Program-made: the position numbers and the translations under genes
NCBI RefSeq assembly: GCF_030463565.1
Contig: NC_134660.1
Coordinates: 2,741,501 to 2,805,500 of the forward strand
DNA: 64,000 bases
Direction: 5' to 3'
DNA from: Pelecanus crispus
Taxonomy: Eukaryota > Chordata > Aves > Pelecaniformes > Pelecanidae
The notes under the pieces: generated by a model
Seen by the model: only the letters and a program-made list of their open reading frames with translations
Told to the model about the DNA's origin: nothing
The model's database searches: none
Part shown: in pieces, positions 24,314-35,588 of the stretch
Numbering within the stretch: position 1 is the first letter of the stretch
Layout: each line of letters starts with the position of its first letter

Positions 24314-27064
24314 TTATGCTCAAGCAACCTGTTTTCCACAGGGCTGCTGCCGAAGTGCGGGTTCCGGCGCTGCATGTGACAGCAGAAATCGAGCTCTCCA
24401 CGGGTTAGATCGGGGAGTGATTAAAAATCAGAATCAGGCCTCGTGAGGAAAAAAGTGCATTTGTAAAGGTTCACTTTGAAAAAAAGCTTCTTTCTTCAGC
24501 TGCCTGAAAAATCACAGCTCCCACGGCCGGGAAGGGGCTGCCCCTCCGCTCACGCTGCTGCTCACGCGGCTGAGCTCCGAAGCAGCTGCAGCGCGGTTCC
24601 CGCAGGGTCGTAAGCGGTAGCAGGTGACTGGAAAAGGCCATTTATGTTTTCAAAGTTGTCTAGGAAATTTGGGTACAAAGTTAGTGGAAGGTGATACACG
24701 GAAGATGTCTTTTTTATGGGAAGATGTGAGAAACATTATGAAGTTTAGCATTTATAAGGGATTATTGAAATCACATGGAAGAGGCACGGGCAGTCTGATT
24801 CAGAGGTAAAAATAAAGTGAATCAAAGCCATTTTAAAAATCGCTTTGAGTATATTTAAATTAAACCAAACTAAAATGACTCTACTTTTTAGCCTGATTGC
24901 CCACAGAAGACTTTAATATGATGCTAACTAATATTAACGAACCCACACCTTTATTTCAGGGCTAAGCTTTCCTGAGTTCTTCCCGGAGTCCCCAGCTCGG
25001 AGGGCGCAGTGAGGAGCCTCTGCGGTGGAGGTTTTCTCAGCCTTTCCCACATGGTGTCAGCATCTCTCAACGAGAGGGCTGTGGTCGGTCCTGTTCGCTT
25101 GCGGATTTACGGGGACTGTAAGCAGAGATTGGAGGTTTGGTTGGGCGCCTTCTCCCAAGGAGAGCGTGCTTTTTCATCTCCTGGGTGACCGAAGGCAAGA
25201 GGAGAGGAGGGCAGCTTGGAGGGAAGGATGAGGAGATCATGTCTCTGGTCTCTGAGAAATCACAGCTTTCTGTCTGCTCTCTGCTGGTTACTGGTGCGCT
25301 GTGATAACTGCACGAAAGAGGACTGTGACCGTGGACTTGTTCTGGATGTGCCGTGGGTCACTTGGCGCCTGGGGAGGTTGCCAGTGCGTTGTGAGAGTGC
25401 CTTCTGTTACCTGTCTCTGCGTATAATCTGTATTTTTTGTCTTCAGATAGCTTCCCCTTGCAGGAAGGAGAAGGAAGTGTTTTCATCTTCGTTACCAGTC
25501 ACTGAAGCTTCATTTCATAGCGTGGTTCAGGCCATGCGCCATGACCGACAGACTCGATGCATGTCTGGAGGACGAGATGCCTTGTGAGGGAAAGGCTCCT
25601 TTTGTATTACTGGTTATAAAGGCAATTAATTTCCAAGCTGAAGATCACCGTTAGTGCTTGGCAAGCAGATGCCTCCCTCCTTCCCAGAGGGCCATACAGA
25701 ATCTGTAAGGCATGGCCAGTTGTTAGGGCCATGAGATGTCTCGGACACGTCCAGGCTCCCCTCTGCTTCCACTTCTGCCCTCTCCCACCGCACGTGTTTC
25801 GTGTGGCTGGAGGGAAGATGTGGTGTTACTCATGTGGAACACATCTGAGACACGGCTGGGTTTTGACTGCTCCTCACGGGCTGGCTAGACCATGATCGCA
25901 AGGGAGAAAGACCAGACCTCCCCAGGGAGACGCTGCCAGCGTGGTGGCAGTCAGCGGGCTGTGGAGCAGGGAGCTGTGTGCTCGGGGTGAGCTGGTGCAC
26001 ATCAGGTCACCATGCCCGGCGTGCTGCCCACCGTAGCTTAGGAGCAGGTCTCTGGGGTGGGCATGTACCAGAAGCCCTAGGTCCCCAGCGAGGAGCAGCT
26101 CTTCTGCAGAGCTGATGTCTCGCTAGCGCATCGTCTCCGTGCCCTCGTGTGCAGCTGTCACGAGTGGCAGGAGGGCTGCGCGGCACGGCTGCGGTGATGC
26201 TCCGCCGCCTTCTGAGGCGCAGGGCGAGCCGGCGTGGCGGGCGCACATCCAGCGGCTGCAGCCCCTGTAATGCCCCAGACGGCATGCCCAGCTGAGGAGG
26301 CAGGCTCTGGCAGCGTTTCAGGTCTTGCCTGTGATGGCACGGAGACCTTTTCTGTTGTTTGTCTGCAGCACGCTTCAAAACAGTCTCCACGTCTCCGGCT
26401 GCACGCCTCTCGGCTGTTTGTTAGGTTGTGCAGGCAGCGCCGGTACCTGAGGGGTTGCTCATTTGTAGATGGGTGTGGAGCTGTGCCAGCAGCTGCTGGC
26501 AATAAAGACATTTTGACGAGTCTTGTAAGAACCTCATTACTTGCCAGGTCCGCTGCAATCCCACCCAAAGCCTGGTGGAAGCTACGTCTCTTGGGGTACA
26601 GCTCTGCGACATTCAGTGACTCTCACCCTCTGCTTGCAGTTGGGCAGCAAAGTTTGAGCAGAAGCATCGTAGCTACCTGTGACCCTCTGGCAAGGCAGAT
26701 GAGAACTATCTGCGAACGTGTTAACCTCTTCAAAGGAGTCTTGTGCAACTCCCTGTTGAAGAGCAGGGCTGAGCTGCAGAGTGGCAATTGCTGCTGGCTG
26801 TGTTAGTCATCCAGAAAGAGACTTGTTTTTCCTTCTCCCCCTCCCTGCCCTGGCACACGGGTAGAGATTCTTTCTCACAGCTTGGTGTGGCCAAAACTTA
26901 GAAGAAGAAACGTATTATCTCCAAGGGAATCAGTCAACTCTCCCCTAAAAACACGAGCTGCTATTTGTGCAGCTCCAGCGGGGTGATTGTGCTCCGGTGG
27001 TGTTGAATTTTGCTGCGATAGCCCCCGGAGTCTGAAACCAGTTCTGCTGGGAGACGTATGCAAA

Positions 27065-27088
27065 TGTGTGTGTGTGTGTGTGTGTGTT
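27065..27088. repeat. TG dinucleotide microsatellite
   Basis: About twelve TG units sit in an otherwise unremarkable AT-rich stretch. Confidence 0.95.
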
Positions 27089-28879
27089 TGTGTTCACACC
27101 TCCTTCAACATTAACGTTCGTGTGTAGATGGGTGATACCTTGCTAAGAAGATGCAAAGCGGTGGTTGTACTATAGAAACCTGCAAGGTTGCGCTGACTAC
27201 CTGTCCTAGTTACACCAATAAACCGGAGGGAGCGGAGGCCTTTGTACGCAGCAGTCGCTGTTTGCGGTGGGGTAGTCTGCTCCTGCTGCAGAGGGGAATA
27301 TTTACTTTTCTTGTAATTAAAATTGGTAAACCAGAATGCCTACATTTTTAGACCACCAGAAGGCCCGCGGGATCAGGTTTTGAGGAAGTCACCAGTGATA
27401 TCTTGGTCAGACAAAGGTTTTTTGGATGTCCAACTCAGCACCTTCATTTTCACACAGTTGGGTGGGAAGCAGGTTGCCTCTGTTGGGTGCGTGAAATATA
27501 AAAGCTCTAGTGCCTCTTGGAAATGAAGGCTTGAAGGAGCCTTCGGAAAAGGCACGTTGACTCGTGAGTCACTTCTGCTTGCAAAGATTTTACTTTTTAC
27601 TACCTGGTTAGTTCAGAGCATTTTAAGAGCACCTTCTTCCTTCTCTGGAGCATTCAGCCTCTTAGAGTTTGGTCATCATATGAAAACCAGGACATTGTCC
27701 CAGAGGAGCGCAGCTTTTGAGTTTTATGCTGCTGCGTAGCCTTCAGGACAGGTGGGGACTGAAAAGTAGCTGCACTTGTCACCGTCCTGTCACTGCACAG
27801 GGCTTCTGCAGCAGTTCTGGGGTCCTTCAAGCCTTAATGGACACCTACATGAAATCCATCTGCCCTTGTTGTAAAGCCAATAAAACTCCCGGCACGTAGG
27901 AGAGAACGTACAAAGTGGTTTCTCTTTCCTCTGTTTCTTCAGAAATACACTTGGTTGCGTGTGTATCGCCACTGGGATTTTACATCTCTCATGTTGCATA
28001 ACATGAAAAATTCATACCCGCTCCCAGGGTAATGCAGAGGTTTTTCATTAAAGCTCCTGTTGCTTTCAGTAGATTTTAGACCATGCTCCTAGTTAAAGAA
28101 GAAGGAACTAGAATCGATGGGAGAAGTTCTGATTTTGGTACAGGGCGGTGTGTGCAGACTCTGAATCCTGGAAGGCCTTTTGGACTATTTATTGCACTGG
28201 AAATATTCGGTGTTTTCCTCTCCTGCAGGATGATTCTAGACATTAGAATTGTCCTTCAGTCGCAGAAGTTTCCCAATAAAGCTCATAAACACTCAAAAAT
28301 TAGGGGTTTGTGCAACAGTGCTCATCAGCAAAGAAAGGAAAGTAAATATCTGCTTGCTATCTTATTTTAGACAATTGAATTAAAAACCAAAGCAGCAGGA
28401 AGGGAAGTTAGAGTTTCAGTTCCTGCAAGCTGAAGATTTGCATGGGTTCAGCAATGACACATAAGATCATGCCTAGATTGGCTCTGCATCTGCCATGCAT
28501 GCGGTAAAGGTGAACTGAAAGTCTCTGTACTTGTTAAGACCTGAATAAGATTTTTGTAACAAGCTGTGGCACTGACGGGTGTTTGTTTAATATCAAGAAG
28601 ATTTGACTCCGTGCTTGGGTAATAGTCTTAGCTCTGTGAAGAACTGGGGTCTTCTTGAAAGGCGAAAGTGAAAAATAACTTTCAGTTCAGCTTGAAGATG
28701 GGTTAGCCTGCTGCCCAGAGCTGTGCGTGTGCATACTTGAAAACTTGCAACTTTTGCAAAATCTAAACACGTGAGGTCTTTTTCGTTTTAGCGGGAGGGC
28801 AGGAAGGCTCCCATAGGTGGTACGAGTAACAGAGCTAGGTACCTCTATTACTACTTTTGCAAAGTAACATTTTATGGCT

Positions 28880-29005
28880 GGTTTAGCGCTTGGGGAAGAA
28901 GCGCAGGATTGACCCAGGTCCCTGAGGAGCAGAGCTAGGGATAGGACCCATATTTTCTAAGTCTCGACTGAAGTTTTAACCATCGGATCAGACTGAGCTT
29001 CCTTT
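28880..29005 (-). repeat. MIR-like SINE fossil
   Basis: The string GCAGAGCTAGGGATAGGACC, followed by TTTCTAAGTCTC and TTTTAACCATCGGATCAGACTG, matches the antisense of the tRNA-derived core of MIR-type SINEs ('gcagagccaggaatagaacccaggtctcc... ctctaaccactagaccacactg'). Divergence is considerable. The minus orientation follows from the reversed B-box-like sequence. Confidence 0.5.
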
Positions 29006-29009
29006 CCCC

Positions 29010-32000
29010 TTACAGTGCCACTACTGCAAACATGCAAACGTTGAAGCTACCTTGGCCACGTATCCTTTGGGTGGAATCGCGCAGTGCCAGTCCGGAGGTT
29101 CATGCCAGCACAAAGGGGCAGTCAAGCAGGAAAAGGCCCGGTAGAGAGCAAATATTGCTAGGTAATTTTTTTTCCTCTAGTCAGCCACCTTCTTTATTTC
29201 ATCTTCTTCCTTCTTTCTCATTCTTACCTTTCTGTACTGTGCGTTCAGCTATTAGTACAGATCACTACAAGGAATAAACTGCCCGTTTTGGGAAGCGTGT
29301 CTAAGAACTCGGCAAAACCGTGTTAAGATCCCGTCCCTTTGTGTATCTTCTGTTTTTATGGTCAGCTACACCCGAAGCTAGAGAGTTACTCATTGTGTTA
29401 CACGTCCGTTCTCTTCTCTTTTCCAGCCCCCCGAAGCATACTCTCACCACACCGGGGGCTGTAAGGAGGGTACGGTGGTCCAGCAGTGGATTGTGCTGCT
29501 GTCATTAAATGTGGTATGATGCTGTTTATCTAGTTATTTTTCCTTATATTCCAACTGCATGTTCTTTTCCCATCCTTTGTGCTAGCAGTAAGCTCTGAGC
29601 TGGTCCTGCCACCTTCTATCCATGAAAAGTCTTTGCTTTTCAGTCTGGTCAGGCCCTTTGATCTACTTGCTTGGAGATCACGAAGCTGCTTGTGATGATA
29701 CAGACAAGGGGCAGCTGAGGTCTCAGCTGGCTTAAGTTTCCCCAGATCCGTCTTACAGCAGCTCAGGTAGGAGGGGAGAAATCCTCTGGTGTGGAGAGAA
29801 GACCCACCACTGGCCCCTTTGGGGGAGGCAGCCCCCAGTCTGGGCAGCTCTGCTGACGAGCTGGGGAAGAAGGTAGTTGGCCATGCAAGAAGTTCTCCCC
29901 CAAGATCTGATGCCTCCACCCGCAGAACAGGAGTTTTGGTTATTTTTCCATATAAAAGTAGATGTGGGGAGAGGAAATCGTAGCCCACTCTCAGCTATTC
30001 TGATTGTTGCAGCGTGCCACCACCCTTCCTCATCACCCATGTGCATTATTTTTAGGGTTTGTTTGCCTCGCTTAACTCCAGCTCGTTCTTTCTTAGGGTG
30101 ACAAAGACTTCCCTCCTGCAGCTGCCCAGGTGGCACATCAGAAACCACAGCCGTGCCTGGAGAAGCTTCCTCTTCACTGTCCTATTAATCAGTTCATTCA
30201 CCAGCGAGTGATGGGAAGCAGCGCCTGGGACAGCACAAGAAGAGAGAGGACAAACCAGTGCCTGCTGCGAGATGGGCGGGAGCAGCTCCATTTACTGAGG
30301 CCTCATTCCAGTTTGCCTCCCCCTAATTCCACTTTACCTCCCGCCCAGCCCACATCCATTTGGCACTGAGGGCTTTTAAACCGTAACTTAAAAATACACA
30401 CTAGCACACGTGCATAGATAAAGAACTAGCAGGGAAGGAGAAATTATCAGCGGCGATACTTTATTTGGAGCGATGAGGAGGCCAGGGCTTCTGAGTGATG
30501 AAGAGGTTTCCCACAATGACTTGGAGCAGGGGTTGCAGGAATCTGCTGGAGTCCACGTGGCCATGGCTAGGTGGTAGATGTCCCTCCTGCTTTTGATGTA
30601 GTTTATTGCAGACCAGTGGCACCTTTCTGCAACGAGGGCCAGGCTTTATTAATTGACTTTTAATTGACTTTTTAAAGAAGATTTAAACCTGAGCTTGGTC
30701 CTAGCTCCCTAGTGAACTGTAAAAGGAAACTTCTTTCTCTGTGTTGCTGGTGAAGGGTACTAAAATGGGTTAAATCCATCTTGGAAGTGCTGCTTTTTTT
30801 CTGTACTAGAAGCTGTGTGATATGCTTGGGATATTTGTGTGCCTAAGGTGTGACCTTGGGTGGTTGCTTGGTGGGCTGAGTTTTCCTGGTTTAAATCAGG
30901 GTTGTGAGCTGGAGTTTCTGTTTTCTTAAAATTCAGGAACTTGCCTGTTTATAAAGCTTGGGTCACAGCCACCTCTGAGAAGTGTAGGGAATTGTTAAAA
31001 GCATGGCAGCTTTCTGCAAATCCCTAGTTCTGCAAATCCCTAGTTCTGTTTCATATTTTCTGTGCTCTCGTTTAGAGCTCCTGTTGCAGCAGGCTGCATC
31101 TCTTGCACAAATGAGCTCCTTGGACTCAGTGCAGTTGAGACTTCTGCCCTAGTTGTGGTAAGCAAGACCTAATGCTTATTTAAGGAGCCTTGGGTTTAGA
31201 CTGTTACTGTCTGGAGTTGTGTTGTGGTGCTGTGGTCTTGAGATGCTCCTTATCGCTGCTTGAACCTCTGGCCCGGATGCTGAAACTAGCCTAATACTTT
31301 CTCTCTAGGGAGAAATCATGAGAAGCGTGCATTGCTTAGGGAAAGGAGAAATGGTTCTTAGTTTTGGCACTTTTGGCACAACTCTTGACAGGACCAGAAG
31401 GATATGATATGAAGTATTATGGTACATGTAAGATACATCCTATGGAGGAAATACAGTGTAAAAACAAAGGTATTTTTTAAAATTGTAATTTATTTTCCAC
31501 AAATAGCATAATACAGTCAGTTTTCAGACTTCAGTGGGGAATCTCAAGTTTGGATCTTAGGCCAATGTTAACATGATTCATCTAAATAAGTGGCAGATTT
31601 TTTTCTGTCCATTAAATTAAAAAAAAAAAAAAAAGCCACGCACTCTGAAGTCACTGCTGTCTTGTCGAGGAGGCACCAGACGCAGCTGTCCCAGATGGTG
31701 CTGTTAGTATCTCATTCGTATAGAAGCAGCTGCGTGTTTTCCTATTTCGAATACATCTAGTCAATAAAGGCCTGAAGACTTCTCAGTTTGTAGAAGATGA
31801 TTGGCTTTTATCAAATAGGACACCAGTACGCTTGCATGTTTTGGTGAAGCAATTTTCCTCGCTAGAATAAGTTAGGTAAATGTATTTTGCATACAAAGTT
31901 TTAGTTAAAGCAGTGTATTTTCAGGGTACATTCACGTACATGTTTAACTTTTTCTGTGTAAAGCAGCTTTACGTATATCACTATACGTTAAGAATATATT

Positions 32001-34300
32001 GTTACTGATGAAGAAAAGGAAAAAGACCCTGTATTATGGGTATTCCTCACTCTGGCAAAGTTCTCGTTAGCCGAGTGCCTTGCCTGAGTAAGGACTGTAG
32101 GAACAAACCAAGAACAAATGACTGTTCAGTGTCAGTTGTAACCCCCGATTTCATACGACGGAGAAGCAGCACTTCTGTACATGTTACATGAGCATTAGAA
32201 AAGCAATTGTGTTAAATGGCATAGACAGGTAATGCAGAGCAGAATGTGCTTTCTTCCTGAATCCCAGCTCTTGGCAAAATCCTGTACCTCACAGCCAAGT
32301 GGTTTATGAAGAAGAATTTATTTAATTATGATGGCAGCCAGCTATATAACTGGCAACATCGTCTCAAAACCAGCTAATTGAGTTCTTTCCTTGGAAGGTT
32401 GATTTTAATTCTCATGCCTCTAAAGCAATGTTTTTTCGACCTGTGATCCAGAGAGTTCCCTGCATCACTCCTAATGGATCCATGTGTGGTATCAAAAAAA
32501 GTATAAACGTTTTTTTAGTAAGCGTGTTCTGCTCTGCATGGCTCTGTACGTCCACTGGAACATGCCTTCCAGTTTCCACAAAACTGTTCGACTGCTGCTC
32601 TGGAGGGGGAGGCACCTCCGTTGAGTTAGCCTGCTCCTGCCCAGCACCGAGAGCGGTTCCTGGCCAAGACCTTTCGCCGTTGACGCCTGGCTCTGGGGAG
32701 AGCTGTGCGCTGTGGGGATTAGAGCATGCAAGTCACTAACAGACGCACAAACGATTGCAGCAACTCCTCCCCGGTTGACATTCAGATGTCCCGTGACAGC
32801 AGTTCCCAGGGTATTCATCTGTCAGTAGGAATCTTCACTCTTCTAGTAAATGCACCAACTGGCATTACATTCTGGGCTTCTTTTTAAGGTCTTGTTTTAC
32901 ATGACAATAATCTGTTGTTCAGCTGCCATGTTCCTTTCAAGTATGGGACCCTGGCAGTAGTCTTCAACATGTGACTGTACTTTGCATTTAAATCAAACCA
33001 CAGTGAATGGCATCTTTATTAGCAGTGACAGTATGAATACAAAACACTTTTTCAATAGCTTATAAGTGAAATACATATCTGACTCAAAAGCCAGCTGCTA
33101 AAGTCCTTCTAGAAGGGCATGTTGATTGTTAAGGGAGAAGAAAACCCACATTCTTGTTTACCTTCTGAGGTCAGCAAGCAATAGCGCAGAAGGCCCCCAC
33201 GCGTATGTGAAAATCAGCAGACTGTGTCCGCAGCAGCTGATAAAGCTAGGTACAAGCAAGCTTCAGATACTGGCAGACTGAAGTGCACAGCTATATCATG
33301 AATTTGAGCATTTTGCCTGAAGAAATGCATATGGATTTGCCCTGGGCTTGAATCTTTAAAATTCTGAGGATTCTGGCACCAGTCCACTAAAACACATGCA
33401 TTATATCAAGCGAGTGACTAAACAGTCCCTCAGCACGTCAGGAGTAAGGATGACATTGGGACAGGCTGGATGGCTGAGTAGTAAAAATATATTTTAAAGC
33501 ACCTGGCTGGATTGGTGCAGAAGTATCTGGTTTTCAGTTTGTATGCTTGGCAATTGGAAAGACATCGGTTTAGTTTTTTTTTGAGCTTGTGACTAATTTG
33601 TCCTTGTGCAAAAAGTTTGAATCTGAACTGTGGTATCTAACCCCCGCATCAGCCTTGTGCAGGTAGATGCCCTTTCAGAAGCTAGAGGAGACTTTCTTTC
33701 CAGAGTGGAGCAGCATTTCTAAAGAATTCAAGTCAATGTTGGGATGCAAGAACTTGTGCTCCTTAGGTTGTGCTGCCTTTATAGGTGAAACACCCGAAAT
33801 TGTTGCTACAGGCAGAAGCAAAGTGGAATTTGCACTTTTCCTGACAAACGAACAGGTGCCACAATAGTACACAGTTATTGAAATTATGTATCTCATGTAT
33901 GATTTAGTATTAGTTATGGAAATTTCTCACTTTTCATAGGGGAAGGCAGAGCAGAGAGTTGTGTGCTAGGATAATTCAATACACAATATAAGCTGTGAAG
34001 TAAGATTGGAGCTTGAGGCTGATGGTGCTGTTTTGTCTTGAAGACCGAGTCAGTGCAACGGGCATAATTTTTGTAGGTGTGGAAGAGCAACAGGTAGTCT
34101 TGTTAAAAGCAACATTCAAAGCAAGGATGATGCTCCTGGAAGTTGCTTGGTCTAAACCAAGCAATTCTGTCGCACAAATGTCTGCTTCTCCTGCTGCTTG
34201 TTGCTTTTAAGGAAAATGTTCTACTTTGAGCGTTTCTTATTTTGATAGGAAAGACTAAAATAAAGGTGAAATGGCGTGATTAATTCTAGACTCACTGGTC
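29010..34300. other. AT-richer intergenic sequence downstream of CCR7
   Basis: No coding exon was recognised. The interval contains a poly-A tract near 31620-31635 and a segment near 32425-32490 faintly reminiscent of an old interspersed repeat. The part nearest CCR7 could belong to a longer CCR7 3'UTR if the first poly(A) signal at 34333-34338 is bypassed; another AATAAA on the minus strand lies near 33016. Nothing identifies a gene between 29.0 and 33.0 kb. Confidence 0.45.
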
Positions 34301-34332
34301 TCCCTCTCCTTTGCTTTGCTATTAGTCACAGC

Positions 34333-34338
34333 TTTATT
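34333..34338 (-). terminator. CCR7: Candidate CCR7 poly(A) signal AATAAA
   Basis: Minus-strand AATAAA lies about 190 bases downstream of the CCR7 stop codon. It is the first canonical hexamer after the stop and would give a short 3'UTR of roughly 210 bases. Use of a more distal site is possible. Confidence 0.45.
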
Positions 34339-34523
34339 GAAGTCTCTCTATCCACAGGAGTATTGGCTAGCAGTGCTCGTTGCCTGAAATATGGGGGGGG
34401 TCCTGGGTTTTCCTCTTACAGCTGCCTTTCCTAGGGTAGTGGCAGGTCTCGCTCTACCAGTAATCAGAAGTGTACAAAACTGCTCCGGCCTTCTGCTTGG
34501 TCAAAGACTGCCTGGAGCTCGGC

Positions 34524-35588
34524 TCATGGGGAGAAGGTGGTGGTTGTCTCTGTCTCCATGGCAAAGGAAAACCTCTTGCTCTCGCGGCAAGTGGACAGCT
34601 GCCAGAGGCGCTCCTGGCTCAGGCAGCCCAGCTCCTTCAGAAGCTTGAAGAGGTCGTTGCGGAATTTGACGCCGATGAAGGCGTAGAGGAAAGGATTGAG
34701 GCAGCATCGGAAGCAGGCCAGAGTGTAGGTCACGTCATCTGCCATGTCAAGCTTCTTGCTCTCCTCGCACGAGCTGGTGTGGTTGAAGGCTGAGATGGTC
34801 TTGGCCAGCATGACGCTGTTGTAGGGCAGCTGGAAGACAACGAAGACAATTACCACGGCAATGATGACCTTGATGGCTTTATTCTTCTCAAAGTTGCGGG
34901 CCTGGAGTAATGTTTTGATGATGATGAGGTAGCAGACGGACATGACCAGTAGGGGAAATAAGAAGCCAAAAACCATTTGGGACACTTTGATGCCAGTGTT
35001 GAAGGTCTGCAAGTCATTAGTGATGATGGAACAACGGGGATGGTTGTCTGAGCCACTTACACCACTGTGAACCAGCTCAGGGATTGAGAGGATGAAGGCC
35101 AGGAACCAAATGAGGATGCAAGTGACCTTGCTAATGAATATCATCCGGGGACGGAAGCGGTGGGCTGAGGCAGCCTGAACGATGGCAAAGTACCTGTCAA
35201 TGCTGATGGACAGGAGGAGCAGCATCCCGCTGAAGAAACTCATTTTGCAGATGCAATAGACAGCTTTGCAGGCAAACTCCCCAAACAGCCAGTGCATGGC
35301 TGCACTTGTGGCCCAAAAGGGGAGGGTCAGCAGGAAGAGGATGTCTGCCAGAGCCAGGTTCAGCAAATAGATGTCCGTCATGGTCTTGAGCCTCTTGAAG
35401 TAGATGTAGGTGAGCATCACCAGCCCGTTCCCCAGCAGCCCTGTGAAGCAGATGAGGGAGTACATGGCTGGGAGGAAGGCAGCGCGGAAGTTACGGACTT
35501 CCTCCTTCTCACACAGGGTCTCGAACATGGTGTAGTCGATGGTGGTGTTGGAGTCATAGTCCTCGGTGACGTTGTACCCAGTGCAGAA
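34524..35588 (-). CDS. CCR7: CCR7 coding exon 3 (receptor body)
   Basis: The exon runs from an acceptor (CCCTGTTCTAG) at 35589-35590 to the stop TGA at 34524-34526. It encodes residues 21-374, starting [12 protein letters not shown], and includes all seven transmembrane segments and the cytoplasmic tail. An internal Met (residue 41, at 35526-35528) gives a shorter 334-codon frame, but mammalian homology and the upstream signal-peptide exon show that it is not the start. Confidence 0.97.
   Translation of the reverse strand, partial: FCTGYNVTEDYDSNTTIDYTMFETLCEKEEVRNFRAAFLPAMYSLICFTGLLGNGLVMLTYIYFKRLKTMTDIYLLNLALADILFLLTLPFWATSAAMHWLFGEFACKAVYCICKMSFFSGMLLLLSISIDRYFAIVQAASAHRFRPRMIFISKVTCILIWFLAFILSIPELVHSGVSGSDNHPRCSIITNDLQTFNTGIKVSQMVFGFLFPLLVMSVCYLIIIKTLLQARNFEKNKAIKVIIAVVIVFVVFQLPYNSVMLAKTISAFNHTSSCEESKKLDMADDVTYTLACFRCCLNPFLYAFIGVKFRNDLFKLLKELGCLSQERLWQLSTCRESKRFSFAMETETTTTFSP

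Larger units (their letters stand above)
22600..28870. other. Intergenic sequence, no gene recognised
   Basis: No coding exon of a known family was recognised on either strand. The interval contains a C homopolymer (23803-23825), a 19-bp triplet repeat (24252-24313) and a TG microsatellite (27065-27088). Open frames of 100-190 codons (for example plus 26234-26806) have no domain-like pattern. Composition shifts from GC-rich near 22-23 kb to more AT-rich towards 28 kb. Confidence 0.5.

Noticed and set aside
34524-35528. CCR7 starting at the internal Met with 334 residues
   Set aside because: This would remove the signal peptide and glycosylated N-terminus; the reading frame continues upstream to a good acceptor and joins two conserved small exons.
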